Assembly: GCF_000011065.1 (NCBI RefSeq)
Contig: NC_004663.1
Location: 4,898,001 to 4,962,000 of the forward strand
Reading direction: 5' to 3'
Source: Bacteroides thetaiotaomicron VPI-5482
GTDB taxonomy: Bacteria > Bacteroidota > Bacteroidia > Bacteroidales > Bacteroidaceae
DNA: 64,000 nt
Under the pieces are notes generated by a model. The model made no database searches. It was not told where the DNA came from and was given only the letters and a program-made list of their open reading frames with translations. Below, piece after piece: positions 43,801-52,320 of the stretch. A program made the position numbers and the translations under genes. Within the stretch, counting starts at the first letter, position 1, and every line of letters starts with the position of its first letter.

Positions 43801-44907
43801 TGCCGGATCACCGTTTCGGATACAGGTGCAGGGATTCCGGAATGGTTGCAGAAACATGCTTTTGAATCGTTCGTAACGGGAGATAATGTACCTGAGATGT
43901 CAACGAAGGCAGGAATAGGATTGCATATTGTGAAGAACACGATGGACCTGCATCATGGATTGGTAACGCTGAAGAGTGTGCCGGACGAAGGAAGTATCTT
44001 TGCCCTTTATATTCCCGAAGGCAAAGAGCATTTTGCAAAAGATTCTTATGAACTTATTGACAGCCATCAGGGAAAAACAAAGCAAAATGAAGAGCTGAAA
44101 CCGGAACCGTTTCTTCCAATACCGGAAAACAAAATACAGGAAACAGCGGCTAAAAAGAGTCTGCTGATCATCGAAGATAATGAAGATGTCCGCGAATATA
44201 TCCGGAGCTTATTCATTTCCAGATATGCCGTCAGTGAAGCTTGCAATGGTGAGGAAGGGGTGCGGATAGCCAAAGAACAGTTGCCCGATCTTATTATCTC
44301 GGATGTAATGATGCCCGTAAAGGACGGCTTTACTTGTTGCAGGGAAATTCGTATGCAGCAGGAAACCGCGCATATTCCTATCTTGATACTGACTGCCAGA
44401 GCAGAAGATGCTGACATCCTGCAAGGCTGTAATAGCGGAGCGGATGATTATATGATGAAACCCTTTAATCCGGAGATATTAAAGACCAAAGTGGATAACC
44501 TGATTTTGCAGCGTGAGCGATTGAAGCGGATTTATACGAAAGCCCTGATGCTGAAACAGGAATCGGAAGAGGGGGAGAAAGAAGATGCCTTCTTGCAACA
44601 ACTGATTCATATCATAGAAGCTAACCTTTCCAATGCGGACTTTAATGTAAAAATGTTGGCGGAGCAACTGAATATGAGTCAGCCTACCTTGTACCGGAAG
44701 GTGAAACAGCGCAGTGATTTGTCTGTTATAGATATGATTCGCAGTATACGTATAAGCAAGGCGGCGACATTGATTCTGGAGAATCGCTATTCTATTCAGG
44801 AAATTTCGGAAATGGTTGGTTATTCCGATACCCGTACTTTGCGCAAGCACTTCATGGAGCAGTTCGGCGTATCTCCTTCTAAATATATGGGTAGTACTGA
44901 TCGATAA
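40807..44907 (+). CDS. HTCS regulator of the fucosidase-sulfatase locus
   Basis: 1366 aa from ATG at 40807, preferred to a TTG four codons upstream because MKHLSLILIILILSCC is then a clean signal sequence. The periplasmic sensor contains Reg_prop repeats (GFMWFGTDNGLSRYDG, GLLWIGTNGGGVMY, TIWLGTSNMGV, HIWLGSNSGISRYG) and a Y_Y_Y domain (about 730-790). A membrane span follows (FRLFVSLLLLGGVAYGVRL). Kinase phospho-acceptor His856 is in GVAHELRTPLTL, receiver Asp1166 in LIISDVMMP, and an AraC domain ends the chain. It is divergent from the operon it probably controls. Unlike most HTCS genes it has no SusC/SusD pair nearby. The next gene is convergent, with a 1-bp gap. Confidence 0.95.
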   Translation: MKHLSLILIILILSCCPLHPAYAFFDKDIRLLTMRDGLADNTIPCIYKDEDGFMWFGTDNGLSRYDGKTIQNFKPANTYVSIAAIVRLSDDFLGIVSDGYLYYFNRKRETFLPIHTESDTAIGVFNVLPADDSSFWGISGNRLILCQWEIQQGKEEEKTAVRVRIQKTFQLLEEKGEVFSSLCYHEKAGSGIWLTTNRGNLILFHPDTPGAYQKIPLTDGKTLQVTSILNRDGVVWVSTIGKGIVRYHTKSGHMDRISYGGTGKENLLSHTDVYQTIFIGNNRYLAVTWGGYTLLMPDEKQPEELTSEIYNNTHTQIYRNLETRMISACYDPNGLLWIGTNGGGVMYSDLRSQFYDRYYQDRHNEICDILMDDSHRLWLATYHKGIMRSDIPYAKGKKLSFSKVDTGSGKSEETMLCALKDVDGNLWFGNINGTLTVYHVRTGRFVIHSLLVDGVANRASVWALYMDDKNRLYVGTEDGLLLYNRQTGICVKLSAAHYLNEKRQPFIRAIAQTKDGTIWLGTSNMGVCRVVESASGGISVENGYEQKMNMEYRSVRSLLASSDGNLYIGYTDGFAILSPRQNTISARYTTNDGLCSNFIGCIAEDSEGHIWLGSNSGISRYGRRQHLFYNYYIAGSNRSALFSDKTLFFGNNQSLTYFNPEDINAYPTNGRVLITGLEVDNHPVGTGEKINNQIILNQFIPFTDRIVLDNDNKDFSLTFNNLSYSDEQQKYNYRLLPYQGNWLISDEGEKASYTNLPAGEYVFEVKNIHPNGQTGAVTSLKIIILPHWSQTFAFRLFVSLLLLGGVAYGVRLIRLRQKRMEHEMQMKHELLTVSMEREKERQIRVERENFFTGVAHELRTPLTLILAPLQELMKQCNPLDDFYKKLQVMYKNAASLHTLVDQLLYVQKIEAGMVRLQLSETDLVQLVCNVSEPFRQMAEIKGLQFDIDLPEGKFLYWVDEGKIASAVQNLLSNAFKYTPSGGRVLLSVSHLMKSGQGYCRITVSDTGAGIPEWLQKHAFESFVTGDNVPEMSTKAGIGLHIVKNTMDLHHGLVTLKSVPDEGSIFALYIPEGKEHFAKDSYELIDSHQGKTKQNEELKPEPFLPIPENKIQETAAKKSLLIIEDNEDVREYIRSLFISRYAVSEACNGEEGVRIAKEQLPDLIISDVMMPVKDGFTCCREIRMQQETAHIPILILTARAEDADILQGCNSGADDYMMKPFNPEILKTKVDNLILQRERLKRIYTKALMLKQESEEGEKEDAFLQQLIHIIEANLSNADFNVKMLAEQLNMSQPTLYRKVKQRSDLSVIDMIRSIRISKAATLILENRYSIQEISEMVGYSDTRTLRKHFMEQFGVSPSKYMGSTDR

Positions 44908-44908
44908 C

Positions 44909-46282
44909 CTACAAGTCGATATTATATAGTTTCAGCTTATTATATAATGTCTTCCGGTCGATATTCAGTAATTGTGCCGCTTTGCTCTTGTTATTTCCGG
45001 TTTGGCGCAATGCCTCCAGAATGTGTTCTTTCTCTGTTTCTTCGTTGCGTAGCGCCATGCTTGCGGAACAAACGGTACTTGTTTCCAGTAATTCGGTCCC
45101 TAATTCAAGAAGAGTGATGAAACTTCCTTGTGCCAGTAAAGTCGCTCTTTTTACGATATTCTTCATTTGGCGTAAGTTGCCCGGCCAGTGATAATTGAGT
45201 AAGGCTTGTGAGGCTTTCGAGTCAAAACCGATCAGATGCTTGTCCAGTTCCTTGTTTGCCTGATCGAGGAAGAAGTTGGCAAACAACAGGATATCCTCTT
45301 TCCGTTCTTTCAGGTCGGGCATCCGCAGGGTAAATTCATTGATGCGATGGAAAAGGTCTTCACGGAAAGTACCTTTCTCGATAGCCTGTTCCAGATTCTC
45401 GTTGGTGGCGGATACCAGACGGATATCAACCGATACCTCTTGCGTGGAACCGACCGGACGAATCTTTCTCTCTTGCAAGGCACGGAGAAGTTGTATCTGT
45501 ACCTCGTAACTGAGATTTCCTATTTCATCCAGGAAGATAGTGCCTCCATTGGCGGCAACGAACGCTCCGGTCTTGTCCGTCAGTGCTCCTGTAAAAGAGC
45601 CCTTCACATGGCCGAAAAACTCGGATGCAGCTAATTCTTTGGGAATCGAACCGCAGTCTACCGCGATAAACGGCTTGTCATTCCGTTTGCTCAGTTGATG
45701 GATGCGGTGCGCCACATACTCTTTCCCCGTTCCGCTGGAACCGTTGATCAGTACGGACATATTGGTGGGAGCTACCAGACCTACATAATTATAGAGTTGC
45801 TTGGCGGCATCACTTTCTCCTTCCAGATAAGCATGATGGGTTTCGGTGGCGTTTCCGGACGAAATGGAAGAACCTTTCTTTGCAGAAGTTTTGGCTGCGG
45901 TATGCGTAGTCGGCGCTTCTTTCGCTTGCAAAGCTTCTGACATCTTTTTGAGTAGTTCCTCCGGATTCACCGGTTTGGCAACATAATCGCGTGCTCCCAG
46001 TTTCATCGCTTGTACTGCCGATTGGATATCGGCATAACCGGTCATGATGATCAAAGGAATATCGATTCCTTTTTCGTTCATCCATTTCAGAAGATCGATT
46101 CCGTCGTGATCCGGTAAGCGTAAATCGGACAGGATTAAGTCTGCCCCTTGTCCTTCAATGTGCTTCTGGGCACGGGCAATGTTACTGACTGATGACACCT
46201 CAAACCCTTTTTTACTTAGCCAGGTTTTCAGCATCATTCCGAAAGTGATATCGTCTTCTATTATCAATATGGATTTCATCAT
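44909..46282 (-). CDS. Sigma-54-dependent response regulator (NtrC family)
   Basis: 457 aa from the ATG at 46280-46282 (MMKSILIIEDD). A longer frame reaches back to 46549, but it would overlap the divergent PPIase gene and adds a hydrophobic segment unlike any receiver, so it is rejected. The receiver domain has Asp53 in LILSDLRLPDHDG and Lys103. The AAA+ domain has Walker A NGSSGTGKE (180-188), the sigma-54 contact loop GSFTGA (228-233) and Walker B GGTIFLDEIG (246-255). A Fis-type helix-turn-helix ends the protein (NKSKAAQLLNIDRKTLYNKL). It activates promoters of the -24/-12 class. The hybrid kinase at 49917-52274 may phosphorylate it. Confidence 0.95.
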   Translation of the reverse strand: MMKSILIIEDDITFGMMLKTWLSKKGFEVSSVSNIARAQKHIEGQGADLILSDLRLPDHDGIDLLKWMNEKGIDIPLIIMTGYADIQSAVQAMKLGARDYVAKPVNPEELLKKMSEALQAKEAPTTHTAAKTSAKKGSSISSGNATETHHAYLEGESDAAKQLYNYVGLVAPTNMSVLINGSSGTGKEYVAHRIHQLSKRNDKPFIAVDCGSIPKELAASEFFGHVKGSFTGALTDKTGAFVAANGGTIFLDEIGNLSYEVQIQLLRALQERKIRPVGSTQEVSVDIRLVSATNENLEQAIEKGTFREDLFHRINEFTLRMPDLKERKEDILLFANFFLDQANKELDKHLIGFDSKASQALLNYHWPGNLRQMKNIVKRATLLAQGSFITLLELGTELLETSTVCSASMALRNEETEKEHILEALRQTGNNKSKAAQLLNIDRKTLYNKLKLYNIDL

Positions 46283-46308
46283 ACTCTCTTTTGCCTCTTT
46301 TAATGCTA

Positions 46309-46345
46309 CAAAGGTAAGAGGATTTGGGCGAAAGTAGTATATTTG
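46309..46345. promoter_or_regulatory. Divergent promoters of the response regulator and the PPIase operon
   Basis: On the minus strand, TACCTTTG (plus 46309-46316) serves the response regulator. On the plus strand, TATATTTG (46338-46345) serves the PPIase, 25 bp before its ATG. Both fit TAnnTTTG. The -33 elements are not obvious. Confidence 0.55.
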
Positions 46346-46370
46346 CAAACTTAAATTAAATAAAAGTGTT

Positions 46371-47210
46371 ATGAAAAAGATTGCATACTTACTATTAACC
46401 ATATCGTTTTGCGGACTTACGGCCTGCAAAACCGGAACAAAAAAAGGAGGAAATATGGACAACGAAACGTTGGTAAAGATTGAAACAACCTTGGGAGACA
46501 TCAAGGTTAAGTTGTATAATGAGACGCCGAAACATCGTGATAATTTCATTAAGCTGGCAGAAGACGGCGTTTATGAAGGAACGCTATTCCACCGTGTTAT
46601 CAAAGACTTTATGATTCAGGCAGGTGACCCGGATTCAAAGAATGCACCGAAAGGAAAGATGCTGGGTGCAGGAGATGTGGGTTACACCCTTCCGGCCGAA
46701 TTTGTTTATCCGAAGTATTTTCACAAAAAAGGCGCTTTGTCTGCTGCCCGTCAGGGAGACAATGTAAATCCGAAGAAAGAATCATCCGGTTGCCAGTTCT
46801 ACATTGTGACAGGCAAGGTGTACAACGACTCTACATTGCTGGGCATGGAAAGCCAGATGAATGAGAATAAGATCAATGTTATTTTCAATACGTTGGCTCA
46901 GAAGCACATGAAAGAAATCTATAAGATGCGGAAGGAAAACGATGAAAACGGTTTGTATGAATTGCAGGAGAAGCTTTTTGCAGAGGCGGAAGCGGAAGCT
47001 GCCAAGCAACCGGAATTTCACTTTACGCCGGAACAGATCGAAGCTTATACGACTGTAGGAGGTACTCCTCATCTGGACGGTGAGTATACGGTTTTCGGTG
47101 AAGTAATCGAAGGCATGGACATCGTGGATAAGATTCAGCAGGTGAAAACCGACCGTAGCGACCGCCCCGAAGAGGACGTGAAGATTGTAAAAGTAGAAGT
47201 ACTGGATTAA
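46371..47210 (+). CDS. Cyclophilin-type peptidyl-prolyl isomerase, lipoprotein
   Basis: 279 aa with a lipobox (CGLTAC, Cys19), so anchored in the envelope and facing the periplasm. The cyclophilin domain starts at VKIETTLGDIKVKLYNETPKHRDNF and contains YEGTLFHRVIKDFMIQAGDP, with the active-site Arg and Phe, and SGCQFYIVTG. A helical insert of about 70 residues (about 155-225, rich in Glu, Lys and Ala) separates the core from the last strands FGEVIEGMDIVDKI. Such inserts occur in Bacteroidetes homologues. It probably assists folding of exported proteins. The M16 peptidase gene starts 5 bp downstream. Confidence 0.92.
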   Translation: MKKIAYLLLTISFCGLTACKTGTKKGGNMDNETLVKIETTLGDIKVKLYNETPKHRDNFIKLAEDGVYEGTLFHRVIKDFMIQAGDPDSKNAPKGKMLGAGDVGYTLPAEFVYPKYFHKKGALSAARQGDNVNPKKESSGCQFYIVTGKVYNDSTLLGMESQMNENKINVIFNTLAQKHMKEIYKMRKENDENGLYELQEKLFAEAEAEAAKQPEFHFTPEQIEAYTTVGGTPHLDGEYTVFGEVIEGMDIVDKIQQVKTDRSDRPEEDVKIVKVEVLD

Positions 47211-47215
47211 GTAGA

Positions 47216-48454
47216 ATGAAGATTAACAGGCATATTTTGGACAATGGGTTACGTCTGGTACATTCGCAGGACGAAAGTACGCAGATGGTAGCTCTTAATG
47301 TATTATATAATGTGGGAGCCCGCGACGAACATCCCGAGCATACAGGCTTTGCTCATTTGTTCGAACACCTGATGTTCGGAGGTTCGGTGAACATTCCCGA
47401 TTATGATATGCCGCTGCAACTGGCAGGCGGCGAGAATAATGCCTGGACCAATAATGACATAACCAATTACTACCTCACTGTACCCCGGCAGAATGTAGAG
47501 ACCGGCTTTTGGCTGGAATCCGACCGTATGCTGAGCCTTGATTTCAGTGAACGGAGTCTGGAAGTACAGCGTGGAGTAGTAATGGAAGAATTCAAGCAGC
47601 GTTGCCTGAACCAGCCTTACGGAGACGTCGGTCATCTTTTGCGTCCTCTGGCATATCGGGCGCATACTTATCAGTGGCCTACCATCGGAAAAGATTTGTC
47701 GCACATAGCCAATGCGACGCTGGAAGAGGTGAAAGCATTCTTCTTCCGTTTTTATGCGCCGAACAATGCAGTGCTCGCCGTAACGGGAAATATCTCTTTT
47801 GAGGAAGCAGTTGCATTGACGGAAAAATGGTTCGGTCCCATCCCTCGCAGGGAGGTTCCTCAACGGAATCTGCCGCAGGAACCGGAGCAGACAGAAGAAC
47901 GACGGTTGACAGTAGAGCGTAACGTACCCCTTGATTCACTATTCATGGCGTATCATATGTGCAGTCATGATCATCCGGATTATTACGCTTTTGATATATT
48001 GTCGGATTTGTTGAGCAACGGACGTTCCAGTCGTCTGAATCAACGCCTGGTACAGCAAAAACAACTGTTTTCGAGTATTGACGCTTATATTTCCGGTAGT
48101 GTGGATGCCGGATTGTTCCATATCTCGGGCAAACCCGCGGCAGGTGTTTCGCTGGAACAGGCGGAAGCGGCCGTACGTGAAGAACTGGAACGTTTGCAGC
48201 AAGAACCTGTTGACGAACAGGAACTGGAAAAAGTGAAGAATAAATTCGAATCGACGCAGATATTCGGCAATATCAATTATTTGAATGTCGCTACCAATCT
48301 TGCTTGGTTTGAACTGTTGGGCAGGGCGGAAGATATGGAAAAGGAGGTAGAGCGTTATCGCGCTGTTACTGCCGGACAATTGCAAAAGGTAGCTCAGTCT
48401 GCTTTCAGGAAGGAGAATGGAGTGATACTTTATTATAAGAAACAAATATCCTGA
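47216..48454 (+). CDS. M16-family zinc metallopeptidase
   Basis: 412 aa without a signal peptide. The inverted zinc motif HLFEH (His47, Glu50, His51) is present in GFAHLFEHLMFGG, and the third ligand is Glu124 or Glu125 in RGVVMEEFKQ. The second, non-catalytic half of the M16 fold follows (YHMCSHDHPDYYAFDILSDLLSNGRSSRL, with the Arg pair contacting substrate). Single-unit bacterial M16 enzymes of this size resemble mitochondrial processing peptidase beta and usually degrade short or unfolded peptides in the cytoplasm. It is tightly coupled to the PPIase gene, and MATE follows 84 bp downstream. Confidence 0.93.
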   Translation: MKINRHILDNGLRLVHSQDESTQMVALNVLYNVGARDEHPEHTGFAHLFEHLMFGGSVNIPDYDMPLQLAGGENNAWTNNDITNYYLTVPRQNVETGFWLESDRMLSLDFSERSLEVQRGVVMEEFKQRCLNQPYGDVGHLLRPLAYRAHTYQWPTIGKDLSHIANATLEEVKAFFFRFYAPNNAVLAVTGNISFEEAVALTEKWFGPIPRREVPQRNLPQEPEQTEERRLTVERNVPLDSLFMAYHMCSHDHPDYYAFDILSDLLSNGRSSRLNQRLVQQKQLFSSIDAYISGSVDAGLFHISGKPAAGVSLEQAEAAVREELERLQQEPVDEQELEKVKNKFESTQIFGNINYLNVATNLAWFELLGRAEDMEKEVERYRAVTAGQLQKVAQSAFRKENGVILYYKKQIS

Positions 48455-48538
48455 CTTCTCCTTACCGGCGGGATATTTATTGGAGGCAACGGCAGGATGC
48501 GGAGTTGCCGGAATATGCGATTAACTACGGAAAAATAA

Positions 48539-49897
48539 ATGAGAAATATCTATAGTATATATAAGGAGCATTACAAAGCACTGATTTCTCTCGGATTGCC
48601 CATTGTAATCGGGCAAATAGGAGTTATTGTGCTGGGGTTTGCCGATACGTTGATGATCGGTCATCATAGTACGATAGAACTGGGTGCTGCTTCCTTCGTC
48701 AATAATGTATTCAATCTGGTGATTATTTTCAGTACAGGCTTCTCGTACGGGCTGACTCCTATCGTGGGAGGTTTGTATGGAACTCATCAGTATGCTTCGG
48801 CGGGGCAGGCGTTGCGTAACAGCCTGCTGGCAAATTTGTTGGTGGCATTCTTGCTTACCATCGGTATGACTGTCCTTTATTTTAATGTGGGAAATCTGGG
48901 ACAGCCGGAAGAACTTATTCCCCTGATAAAACCTTATTATCTGGTTCTGCTGGCTTCGCTCGTCTTTGTGATGCTGTTCAATGGCTTCAAGCAGTTTACG
49001 GATGGAATTACGGATACTAAGACCGCTATGTGGATATTGCTCGGCGGAAATGTGCTGAATATTATCGGCAATTATATCCTGATATACGGAAAGCTGGGCT
49101 TGCCGGAAATGGGCTTGCTGGGAGCAGGTATCAGTACGCTGTTCTCGCGTATCATGATGGTAGTCGTATTTATCATAGTCTTTATGCGGAGTCCGCGTTT
49201 TCTTCGTTTTAAGCTCGGCTTCTATCGTCTGGGATGGTCGAAGGCTATATTCGGACGATTGAATTCGCTGGGTTGGCCGATTGCTTTTCAGATGGGAATG
49301 GAGACAGCTTCGTTCAGTCTGAGTGCGGTGATGATTGGCTGGCTGGGTACCATTGCGCTGGCTTCTCATCAGGTCATGCTGGCTATTTCTCAGTTTACGT
49401 TTATGATGTATTACGGGATGGGAGCAGCTGTGGCTGTCCGTGTGAGTAACTTTAACGGGCAGGGCGATATACTCAATGTACGTCGTTCGGCTTATGCCGG
49501 TTTTCATTTGATGATGGCGTTGGGTGTTGTGCTTTCTTCCATCGTATTCCTCTGCCGCAATTATCTGGGAGGTTGGTTTACCGATAGTACCGAAGTGGCG
49601 GCTATGGTAACTTCGCTTATCCTTCCGTTCCTTGTATATCAGTTTGGAGATGGATTGCAGATAACCTTTGCCAATGCCTTGCGTGGAATCTCAGATGTAA
49701 AACTGATGATGCTGATTGCCTTCATTGCTTATTTCCTTATTTCGCTTCCGGTCGGCTATTTTTGCGGATTCGTGTTGGAGTGGGGGATCATAGGTGTCTG
49801 GATGGCATTTCCTTTTGGGTTGACCAGTGCCGGTCTGATGTTATGGTGGCGTTTCCATCACAAGACGAAACTACCGCCTTCCATTCAAAATTCATAA
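48539..49897 (+). CDS. MATE-family multidrug/toxin exporter
   Basis: 452 aa with twelve predicted membrane segments in two similar halves. Helix 1 is ISLGLPIVIGQIGVIVLGFADTLMIG. The second half begins at NSLGWPIAFQMGMETASFSLSAVMIGWLG. These are the paired MATE repeats of NorM-like Na+ or H+ antiporters, which expel cationic compounds through the inner membrane. The length is usual. It lies between the M16 peptidase and, 19 bp downstream, the hybrid histidine kinase, which suggests cotranscription with the kinase. Confidence 0.94.
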   Translation: MRNIYSIYKEHYKALISLGLPIVIGQIGVIVLGFADTLMIGHHSTIELGAASFVNNVFNLVIIFSTGFSYGLTPIVGGLYGTHQYASAGQALRNSLLANLLVAFLLTIGMTVLYFNVGNLGQPEELIPLIKPYYLVLLASLVFVMLFNGFKQFTDGITDTKTAMWILLGGNVLNIIGNYILIYGKLGLPEMGLLGAGISTLFSRIMMVVVFIIVFMRSPRFLRFKLGFYRLGWSKAIFGRLNSLGWPIAFQMGMETASFSLSAVMIGWLGTIALASHQVMLAISQFTFMMYYGMGAAVAVRVSNFNGQGDILNVRRSAYAGFHLMMALGVVLSSIVFLCRNYLGGWFTDSTEVAAMVTSLILPFLVYQFGDGLQITFANALRGISDVKLMMLIAFIAYFLISLPVGYFCGFVLEWGIIGVWMAFPFGLTSAGLMLWWRFHHKTKLPPSIQNS

Positions 49898-49916
49898 TTT
49901 AAAATCTTAATTGCCT

Positions 49917-52274
49917 ATGGCTTCCTTTCGCTCCACCAAACTGAAAATAACCATCGGCTATATATTGCTGCTGGCGATTCTTCTTTTTTCTCTGGTGTTT
50001 GTGCATCAGGAGATGGAGACGCTGTCGGCTGCGGACGATCAGCAGAATCTGCGGACAGACAGTCTGCTGAGTCTTCTCCATGAGAAAGATCAGAATACCC
50101 TTCAGATGCTGCGGGTGCTGAGCGAGGCGAATGATAGCTTGCTTTCCGCCTCGGAGATTGAAGAAATCATATCAGAACAGCAGGACTCGGTGATTACTCA
50201 GCAACGGGTACAACACCGGGTTATTACCAAACGCGATTCTCTGATCACTACCCCGAAGAAGAAAGGCTTCTTCAAACGATTGGGGGAAGTGTTCGCGCCT
50301 TCTAAGAAAGATACTGCCGTGCTGGTCAATACTTCTCTGGAAATTGCCACCGATACGATATTGGAACCTGTCAAGTCGGCGGACTCCCTTCAGCATAAGA
50401 TTCGCATGGCTACCGAAGAGAAACGGTTGCAGCGGAGGCGAACGATCCGGCGTACCAGTACGAGGTATCAGCGGATGAATACACAGCTGACCGCAAGAAT
50501 GGATAGTCTGATAAAAGGATACGAGGAGGAAATGTCTGCGCGTGCCCGTCAAGATGCGGAACTTCAGCAAGAGGTGCGGATGCGTTCGGCTAATATCATT
50601 GCCGGAATTGCCATTGGTGCCGTATTCTTATCCGCCTTTTTCCTGATCTTAATTATGCGGGATATTACTCGTAGCAACCGTTATCGGCGTCAGCTCGAAG
50701 AAGCGAATAAGCGGGCGGAAGACTTGCTTGTTGCCCGTGAGAAACTGATGCTTGCCATTACCCATGACTTTAAGGCGCCATTAGGCTCGATAATGGGATA
50801 TACGGAACTCTTGTCCCGCCTGACCGAAGATGAACGGCAGCGATTCTATCTGGACAACATGAAAAGTTCTTCAGAGCATTTACTGAAGTTAGTAAGCGAT
50901 TTGCTTGATTTCCACCGTCTTGACCTCAATAAAGCGGAAGTGAACCGGATTGTTTTTAATCCTGCTCAGCTGTTTGAAGAAATCCGTGTTTGCTTTGAAC
51001 CTCTGACGGCGGCTAAAGGCTTGGTCTTGCAATGTCATATCGCTCCGGAATTGTCGGAGAAATATATCAGTGATCCTTTACGTATTCAGCAGATAGTGAA
51101 TAATCTCTTGTCCAATGCGGTGAAATTCACTCAGCAGGGCAAGATCACATTAACTGTTGGTTATAACGCTTCGAAGCTGACAATAGCGGTTGCGGATACC
51201 GGCAAAGGGATGGCATCGGAAGATCGGGAACGCATCTTCCAGGAATTTACCCGCCTCCCCGGTGCGCAGGGAGAAGAAGGATTCGGACTGGGATTGTCCA
51301 TTGTGCATAAGCTGGTTCTTCTGCTTGAAGGTACGATCGATGTACAAAGCACGTTAGGAAAAGGAAGTTGCTTTACTGTCGTGTTGCCACTCTTTCCGGT
51401 GGGCAAGTCAATAGTGGAAAATAAACCTTGCGGGAGCAGAATTAAGAAACCATCGAAAGATACGGATGTTTCTCCGGAAGAGACAGATGCCGTACCGGCC
51501 ATGAAGGTGATCCGTGTGCTTCTGATTGATGATGATAAGATTCAGCTGAACCTGACTGCTGCCATGCTGAAACAGCACAACATCGATGCTGTTTGCTGCG
51601 AGCAGTTGGAAGAACTGATAGAGCAACTGCGCTCTTCGACGTTTGATGTACTGCTGACCGATATACAGATGCCTGCTATCAACGGTTTTGATCTGGTCAA
51701 ATTATTGCGTGCCTCTAACATTCCGCAAGCCCGCAATATTCCTGTTATTGCTGTCACGGCACGTAGCGAAATGGATGAGAAGGCTTTGCATGAACATGGC
51801 TTTGCCGGATGCCTGCACAAACCTTTTACGGTGAAAGAATTGCTGGTAACTCTGAATGAAGGACAAATGTCAGCTGATGAGGCGCATATAACACATGATA
51901 TGCAATTGATTGCAGATGCGCTGCCTGAAGATACTTTATTCAACTTTTCTGCACTGACTGCCTTCTCGGAAGATGATCCGGAAGCGGCGTGTTCTATTAT
52001 CCGGACTTTTATCGAAGAGACCGGCAAGAATGCCGACCGGATGCAACAGGCATTAACTGACAGGGAGGTGGATGGAATAGCCGCTATGGCTCATAAACTC
52101 CTTCCGCTTTTCACCTTGATCGGAGCTTCTGAGTCTGTTGCTTCATTAAGATGGCTGGAGTCTTGCCGGGGGGAAGAATTCTCCGAAGAAATAGAAAAGA
52201 CTACGTTGGAGACTTTGGAGGCGGTGCGTAAAGTTGTTCGTGCTGCTGAGGAGTATAGTTTCGGTTTACATTAA
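49917..52274 (+). CDS. Hybrid histidine kinase with receiver and Hpt domains
   Basis: 785 aa from ATG at 49917, chosen over a TTG two codons earlier. Two membrane spans (about 10-30 and 232-253) flank a Gln- and Glu-rich periplasmic segment that looks helical. The kinase has His283 in AITHDFKAPLGS and an ATPase domain with FGLGLSIVHKL. The receiver (about 535-650) has Asp582 in LLTDIQMP. A C-terminal Hpt domain carries His726 in AAMAHKLLPLFTLIG. The chain His-Asp-His lacks an output domain, so it must pass phosphate to a separate response regulator. The divergent sigma-54 regulator at 44909-46282 is the only receiver-effector close by and is the likely partner. Confidence 0.94.
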   Translation: MASFRSTKLKITIGYILLLAILLFSLVFVHQEMETLSAADDQQNLRTDSLLSLLHEKDQNTLQMLRVLSEANDSLLSASEIEEIISEQQDSVITQQRVQHRVITKRDSLITTPKKKGFFKRLGEVFAPSKKDTAVLVNTSLEIATDTILEPVKSADSLQHKIRMATEEKRLQRRRTIRRTSTRYQRMNTQLTARMDSLIKGYEEEMSARARQDAELQQEVRMRSANIIAGIAIGAVFLSAFFLILIMRDITRSNRYRRQLEEANKRAEDLLVAREKLMLAITHDFKAPLGSIMGYTELLSRLTEDERQRFYLDNMKSSSEHLLKLVSDLLDFHRLDLNKAEVNRIVFNPAQLFEEIRVCFEPLTAAKGLVLQCHIAPELSEKYISDPLRIQQIVNNLLSNAVKFTQQGKITLTVGYNASKLTIAVADTGKGMASEDRERIFQEFTRLPGAQGEEGFGLGLSIVHKLVLLLEGTIDVQSTLGKGSCFTVVLPLFPVGKSIVENKPCGSRIKKPSKDTDVSPEETDAVPAMKVIRVLLIDDDKIQLNLTAAMLKQHNIDAVCCEQLEELIEQLRSSTFDVLLTDIQMPAINGFDLVKLLRASNIPQARNIPVIAVTARSEMDEKALHEHGFAGCLHKPFTVKELLVTLNEGQMSADEAHITHDMQLIADALPEDTLFNFSALTAFSEDDPEAACSIIRTFIEETGKNADRMQQALTDREVDGIAAMAHKLLPLFTLIGASESVASLRWLESCRGEEFSEEIEKTTLETLEAVRKVVRAAEEYSFGLH

Positions 52275-52320
52275 ATCTCTCTCGGCAGCTCCTTTGGAAC
52301 AGCCTATATAGTGCCATGCT

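Noticed and set aside
46283..46549. Upstream extension of the sigma-54 response regulator by 89 residues.
   Set aside because: It would cross the divergent promoter region and overlap the PPIase start, and response regulators begin directly at the receiver (MMKSILIIEDD).
48455..48538. A possible short coding stretch between the M16 and MATE genes.
   Set aside because: No start codon with a full frame and no family resemblance. The gap is short enough to be an ordinary intercistronic spacer.
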